Below the pieces are notes generated by a model that had not been told where the DNA came from, did no database searches, and worked only from the letters and a program-made list of their open reading frames with translations. A stretch of DNA of 37,618 nucleotides, from positions 1-37,618 of the IMG/VR virus record IMGVR_UViG_3300020438_000112. One strand, given 5' to 3'. Of the stretch, positions 34,907-37,618 are shown in pieces. A program made the translations under genes and the position numbers. The stretch is from a virus. How positions within the stretch are numbered: the stretch's first letter is position 1; each line of letters opens with the position of its first letter.

Positions 34907-35687
34907 AGGTCACCCATTTCTCATCATCATGTTTTTCCCAAAGGTCAAGTTTGACTTGAACAGCAGGTGGGTTCTTTGGTGGACAACATGGTGGTTTTGA
35001 ACCTTCATCATAAGCATGATCAGTATCTTTATAGTGTGGTTTTTCTGGTGTGTTTGGATTCCATGGAGATGGAACTCCTGTTTTATTGCAGTCATCTAGA
35101 GGACTGTCTTGTACATACGTTGTATATTTCTCGTTAGCATCTAACTCAAGTATGGTGTTTATCTTTTCTCTCTCGTACCATGCTATAGGTATACCAATGT
35201 TTAGTGATTTCAGATACTCCTCTTTATAAAGGTACAATAATTCGTAACTAAGAAATGTTGGTTTATTGAATTTTGGTAACTGATCATAGAAATACCTGAC
35301 AGTGGATTCACCTCTGAGTCTTGTCTGCTGATGTTTTAGAATATTTTGGTCACGACCAACTACACATATTTTTACTTTTATCCCAAGTGACTCGACCTTA
35401 TTTGCGAACTGCATGATGTTTGGACGTCTTATTGTCCCTAATTCTTTTATGCCGAGTGGGATACTAATACTTGTAAAAAAATATTCGCTTTGTGACCAAT
35501 CAAATTCGCCTAGTAATTCTGGATCTTTCCAGTGCTTGGCAAAGGGTTCTGATATACGGTGTGCCTCCCAGTAATTATCCAGAAGACTTTTCCACCCAAA
35601 GACATCTTCGTGTAACGAGAAGATTTTTGACCACAGATGGTTACCCGATCCTTGAGGTCCTGTGAGTATCACGAGCGTCTTGTTCAT
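34899..35687 (-). CDS. P-loop, sulfotransferase-like protein (262 aa)
   Basis: 262 residues, paralog of the gene at 34286. Loop LVILTGPQGSGNHLWSKIF (5-23), GRDQNILKHQQTRLRGE (111-127) and LDANEKY (182-188) match it closely. It carries an extra C-terminal segment (about 197-262) with Pro-rich and Cys-containing stretches (SKPPCCPPKNPP, about 230-241) that the paralog lacks. That segment could be a binding or disulfide-forming tail. Start ATG at 35687-35685, with a sigma70-type promoter about 25-50 nt upstream on the same strand, so probably expressed early. A nucleotide-dependent sulfotransferase-like function is likely but unproven. Confidence 0.62.
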   Translation of the reverse strand: MNKTLVILTGPQGSGNHLWSKIFSLHEDVFGWKSLLDNYWEAHRISEPFAKHWKDPELLGEFDWSQSEYFFTSISIPLGIKELGTIRRPNIMQFANKVESLGIKVKICVVGRDQNILKHQQTRLRGESTVRYFYDQLPKFNKPTFLSYELLYLYKEEYLKSLNIGIPIAWYEREKINTILELDANEKYTTYVQDSPLDDCNKTGVPSPWNPNTPEKPHYKDTDHAYDEGSKPPCCPPKNPPAVQVKLDLWEKHDDEKWVTYE

Positions 35688-35710
35688 ATCAATAATTGAA
35701 TCCCATACTA

Positions 35711-35739
35711 ATTATAACACATAAATACTGCTGTGACAG
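35711..35739 (-). promoter_or_regulatory. Sigma70-type promoter for the minus-strand pair
   Basis: On the minus strand, a perfect TATAAT (35716 to 35711) lies 17 nt after CTGTCA (35739 to 35734, 4 of 6 to TTGACA). The predicted start near 35704 is about 17 nt before the ATG at 35687. It overlaps the late promoter motif and leader hairpin of the opposite-strand fibre gene. Confidence 0.5.
35720..35727 (+). promoter_or_regulatory. T4-like late promoter motif before the second fibre gene
   Basis: CATAAATA lies 49 nt before the ATG at 35777 and 8 nt before the leader hairpin. It is one of the few late motifs here that is not part of a stop codon, because the upstream gene is divergent. Confidence 0.6.
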
Positions 35740-35776
35740 TCTTTACTGTTTTTGATAGGTATATACCACATAAAGA
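35736..35776 (+). promoter_or_regulatory. 5' leader: hairpin, T-run and GGTATATACC
   Basis: ACAGT/ACTGT around CTTT (35736-35749), then T (35750-35753), then GGTATATACC (35758-35767), then AAAGA just before the ATG. This repeats the order and spacing of the leader before the fibre gene at 27961 (hairpin, T-tract, GGTACATACC). Confidence 0.55.
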
Positions 35777-37414
35777 ATGGCAAGTCCACAAATAAAAATA
35801 AAGCGATCTAGTGTCGCTGGAAAGGTACCGCATTACCCCTCAACGCTTGATGTAGGTGAGTTTGCAATCAACACTGCTGATGGAAAGGTATTCATAGCAG
35901 CAGGAGTTGGTGCGGGAGTAACTGTAAGAGAGGTAGGAATATCAACTACTCAAGTACTCGCTTCAGGTATTGGTACATTCAAATCATTAGTAGTAACTGA
36001 TCAAGGGCATGCGATTGTTGGTATATCTACAGGTTCAGCAAAAGTAGAGACAGCAATAGATGGTGGTAATCAATGGCACCACGTAGGATTTTTAGATAAT
36101 AGAACTGGATATCAAAAGGTAAAGACAAACGGATTGACATACAATCCAAACACTGGAAAGTTATATGCTGGTATAGGAAGTTTTGGTGCTGTCACAGGTA
36201 ATCTAACTGGTGATGTCACTGGTAATCTAACAGGTAGTGTAAATTCATCGGGTATTTCAACCTTTGCTAGTGGAGCACTAGATTTTTATCGCAGTAGTGG
36301 TAACACATATATTGATAATGATAGTGGACACCTCATTATAAGAAACCAAGCAGGTGGTGTTGATGATGGTCGTGACATATACATTATGGCAAAACCCGGT
36401 GAAACTGGGATTCTAGTATCAGATGATTCAGCAGTATATTTGTATTTTGATGGATCTCCTAAGATGCGATCTGCTACCGACGGTATCTACGTTTATGGTA
36501 ATGTAGCACTATCAGGTACTGTAGACGGAAGAGATGTAGCAACTGATGGTGCAAAATTAGACGGTATAGACTCTAATGTCAGTAGCGTAGTAAATGCCAC
36601 TCATGGTCTTACTGGTAATGTAAACTCAACTGGTATAAGTACTATATCAGGGTTCACGTTCCCCTCAACCGACGGGAGTGAAGATCAGGCACTTGTTACT
36701 GATGGAAATGGTTCACTGTCCTTCAAGACCCTCTCAGGTGGTGGAGGTGCTGTAGGTGGTGCTACAACTATCAGTGCTTCAAATACTATAGCAACACAAG
36801 GACAAACAGCATTTACTGCACCTAATGTATTTGATGATGGTGAGCAAGCAACTGCATTCTCTGTTCTTGTAACTCTGAACGGTATGAAGATGAGACTTGG
36901 TGCATCTGCTGACTATCAACTATCTGCACCACAAACCATAAACTTTACATCTGGAGTAAACGTAGGTGACAACGTGCAAATTAGTGTCTATTTTGGACAC
37001 ACGTTTGAAGAAGAGTTATTTACATCAACGCAAAATCAAGCAACATTTACGCTTGCTGGATCTCTCGCTGCTGCTAAGAACTACAGAGTTTTTCTGAATG
37101 GAGTCAGACTCAGAAGAGATGTTGACTATCAAGCGTCTGCTGCTGTTGTACTAACTCAAAATTGTGCATCTGGTGATGAGGTAGATATATGCTCAGATCA
37201 AGCCGAAGACCACCTAACTGCTTCTGATGGGCAGTCTGCATTTGCACCATCAAACTCTGATACATCTTCTGACAATATGGAGGTATATTTAAATGGTGTA
37301 TTACTACAAAAAACATCTGACTGGTCTATAGGTAGTCCTGCTGTGACAATAATCAACCCTGCAACTGGTCTAGATGTAGGTGACGAGTTGGATGTTGTTG
37401 TAAGACGTTCATAA
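35777..37414 (+). CDS. Tail-fibre-like protein (545 aa) with repeated C-terminal module
   Basis: 545 residues. The N-terminus (IKIKRSSVAGKVPHYPSTL, then VGEFAINTADGKVFIA) is the same kind of Mtd-type N-terminal domain as in the 27961 gene. Short G-x-LTGDVTGNLTG repeats (about 139-151) and a glycine linker follow. The C-terminal 220 residues hold three copies of a module (GQTAFT..., F-x-V-x-x-NG-x-x, ... GD-x-V): about 333-412, 413-477 and 478-545, with VLVTLNGMKM, RVFLNGVRL and EVYLNGVLL as landmarks. The module also occurs once in the 27961 protein. Likely a fibre or fibre-tip component; host contact is inferred. Confidence 0.8.
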   Translation: MASPQIKIKRSSVAGKVPHYPSTLDVGEFAINTADGKVFIAAGVGAGVTVREVGISTTQVLASGIGTFKSLVVTDQGHAIVGISTGSAKVETAIDGGNQWHHVGFLDNRTGYQKVKTNGLTYNPNTGKLYAGIGSFGAVTGNLTGDVTGNLTGSVNSSGISTFASGALDFYRSSGNTYIDNDSGHLIIRNQAGGVDDGRDIYIMAKPGETGILVSDDSAVYLYFDGSPKMRSATDGIYVYGNVALSGTVDGRDVATDGAKLDGIDSNVSSVVNATHGLTGNVNSTGISTISGFTFPSTDGSEDQALVTDGNGSLSFKTLSGGGGAVGGATTISASNTIATQGQTAFTAPNVFDDGEQATAFSVLVTLNGMKMRLGASADYQLSAPQTINFTSGVNVGDNVQISVYFGHTFEEELFTSTQNQATFTLAGSLAAAKNYRVFLNGVRLRRDVDYQASAAVVLTQNCASGDEVDICSDQAEDHLTASDGQSAFAPSNSDTSSDNMEVYLNGVLLQKTSDWSIGSPAVTIINPATGLDVGDELDVVVRRS

Positions 37415-37417
37415 ATA
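37410..37417 (+). promoter_or_regulatory. T4-like late promoter motif before gp13
   Basis: CATAAATA includes the TAA stop of the fibre-like gene (37412-37414). AGGAAAG (37419-37425) provides a good ribosome binding site 10 nt before the ATG at 37436. Confidence 0.55.
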
Positions 37418-37435
37418 TAGGAAAGTAAGTTATAA

Positions 37436-37618
37436 ATGGCGAATCCTGCAACTAGAACTGAATTAGTAAACTATGCAAAAAGGCAGTTGGGTGCACCTGT
37501 CTTGGAAGTGAATGTTGCTGACGAACAAATTGAAGATGCGATGGATGATGCTATCCAGATATATCAGAACCGTCACATGGATGGTGTTGAATTGATGTAT
37601 CTAAAGCATAGGATTACA
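37436..37618 (+). CDS. 13: Neck protein gp13, N-terminal part
   Basis: 61 codons are visible before the window ends. The sequence ANPATRTELVNYAKRQLGAP then VLEVNVADEQIEDAMDDAIQ and MDGVELMYLKHRI is the conserved N-terminus of the cyanophage form of T4 gp13, which with gp14 closes the filled head at the neck. T4 gp13 is 309 residues, so about 80% is missing. A strong ribosome binding site and a late promoter motif precede it. Its place after the baseplate and fibre block matches T4-like gene order. Confidence 0.88.
   Translation, partial: MANPATRTELVNYAKRQLGAPVLEVNVADEQIEDAMDDAIQIYQNRHMDGVELMYLKHRIT

Noticed and set aside
1-37618. Search for tRNA genes, attachment sites and insertion sequences
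   Set aside because: No cloverleaf-like sequence, transposase or flanking direct repeats noticed by eye; short intergenic gaps leave little room.

Overview
The window comes from a T4-like marine cyanophage, a myovirus of Synechococcus or Prochlorococcus. The evidence is a run of T4-type baseplate genes in T4 order (gp25, gp6, a gp7-position giant, gp8, a DUF4815 protein, and the start of the neck gene gp13), AT-rich DNA, T4-like late promoter motifs (xxTAAATA), almost no intergenic space, and very large beta-repeat virion proteins typical of cyanophages. I saw no tRNA, rRNA, CRISPR array or insertion sequence.

Layout. Positions 1-4289 hold a first island of modification enzymes: two divergent sulfotransferase-like paralogs (the left one cut by the window edge), a NodU/CmcH-type carbamoyltransferase and a GT-A glycosyltransferase, with three small proteins between or after them (907-1074, 1964-2107, 4324-4485). 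A strong hairpin terminator (4484-4509) closes this block. Positions 4516-27116 are the baseplate block: tandem late promoter motifs, gp25, gp6, a 2733-residue protein with a YHYH domain, a 955-residue structural protein, gp8, a 2357-residue DUF4815 protein, then three small genes, two of which overlap out of frame. Positions 27138-31023 hold two small virion-type proteins and a 1020-residue tail-fibre-like protein with an internal triple repeat, ending in a second terminator (31047-31073).

Positions 31074-35687 hold a second enzyme island: a small coiled-coil protein, a class I methyltransferase, two more sulfotransferase-like paralogs, a ferritin-like (ExxH twice) putative diiron protein and, on the minus strand, two paralogous P-loop proteins with an unusual GPQGSGNH loop. 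Positions 35777-37414 hold a second fibre-like protein, and gp13 starts at 37436 and runs off the right edge.

How the genes fit together. Structural genes are chained by 1-nt (TAATG) or 4-nt (ATGA) overlaps and served by late promoter motifs, several of which contain the stop codon of the preceding gene. The enzyme islands between them encode sulfo-, carbamoyl-, methyl- and glycosyl-transfer functions, the same set of chemistries used to decorate surface glycans such as Nod factors. My inference is that they modify a glycan on the virion or the host envelope; the sequence does not show the substrate. The most unusual signals are the sulfotransferase-like family lacking the canonical PAPS-loop lysine, the ferritin-like protein, a leader architecture shared by the two fibre-like genes, and closely packed early-like and late-like promoters.
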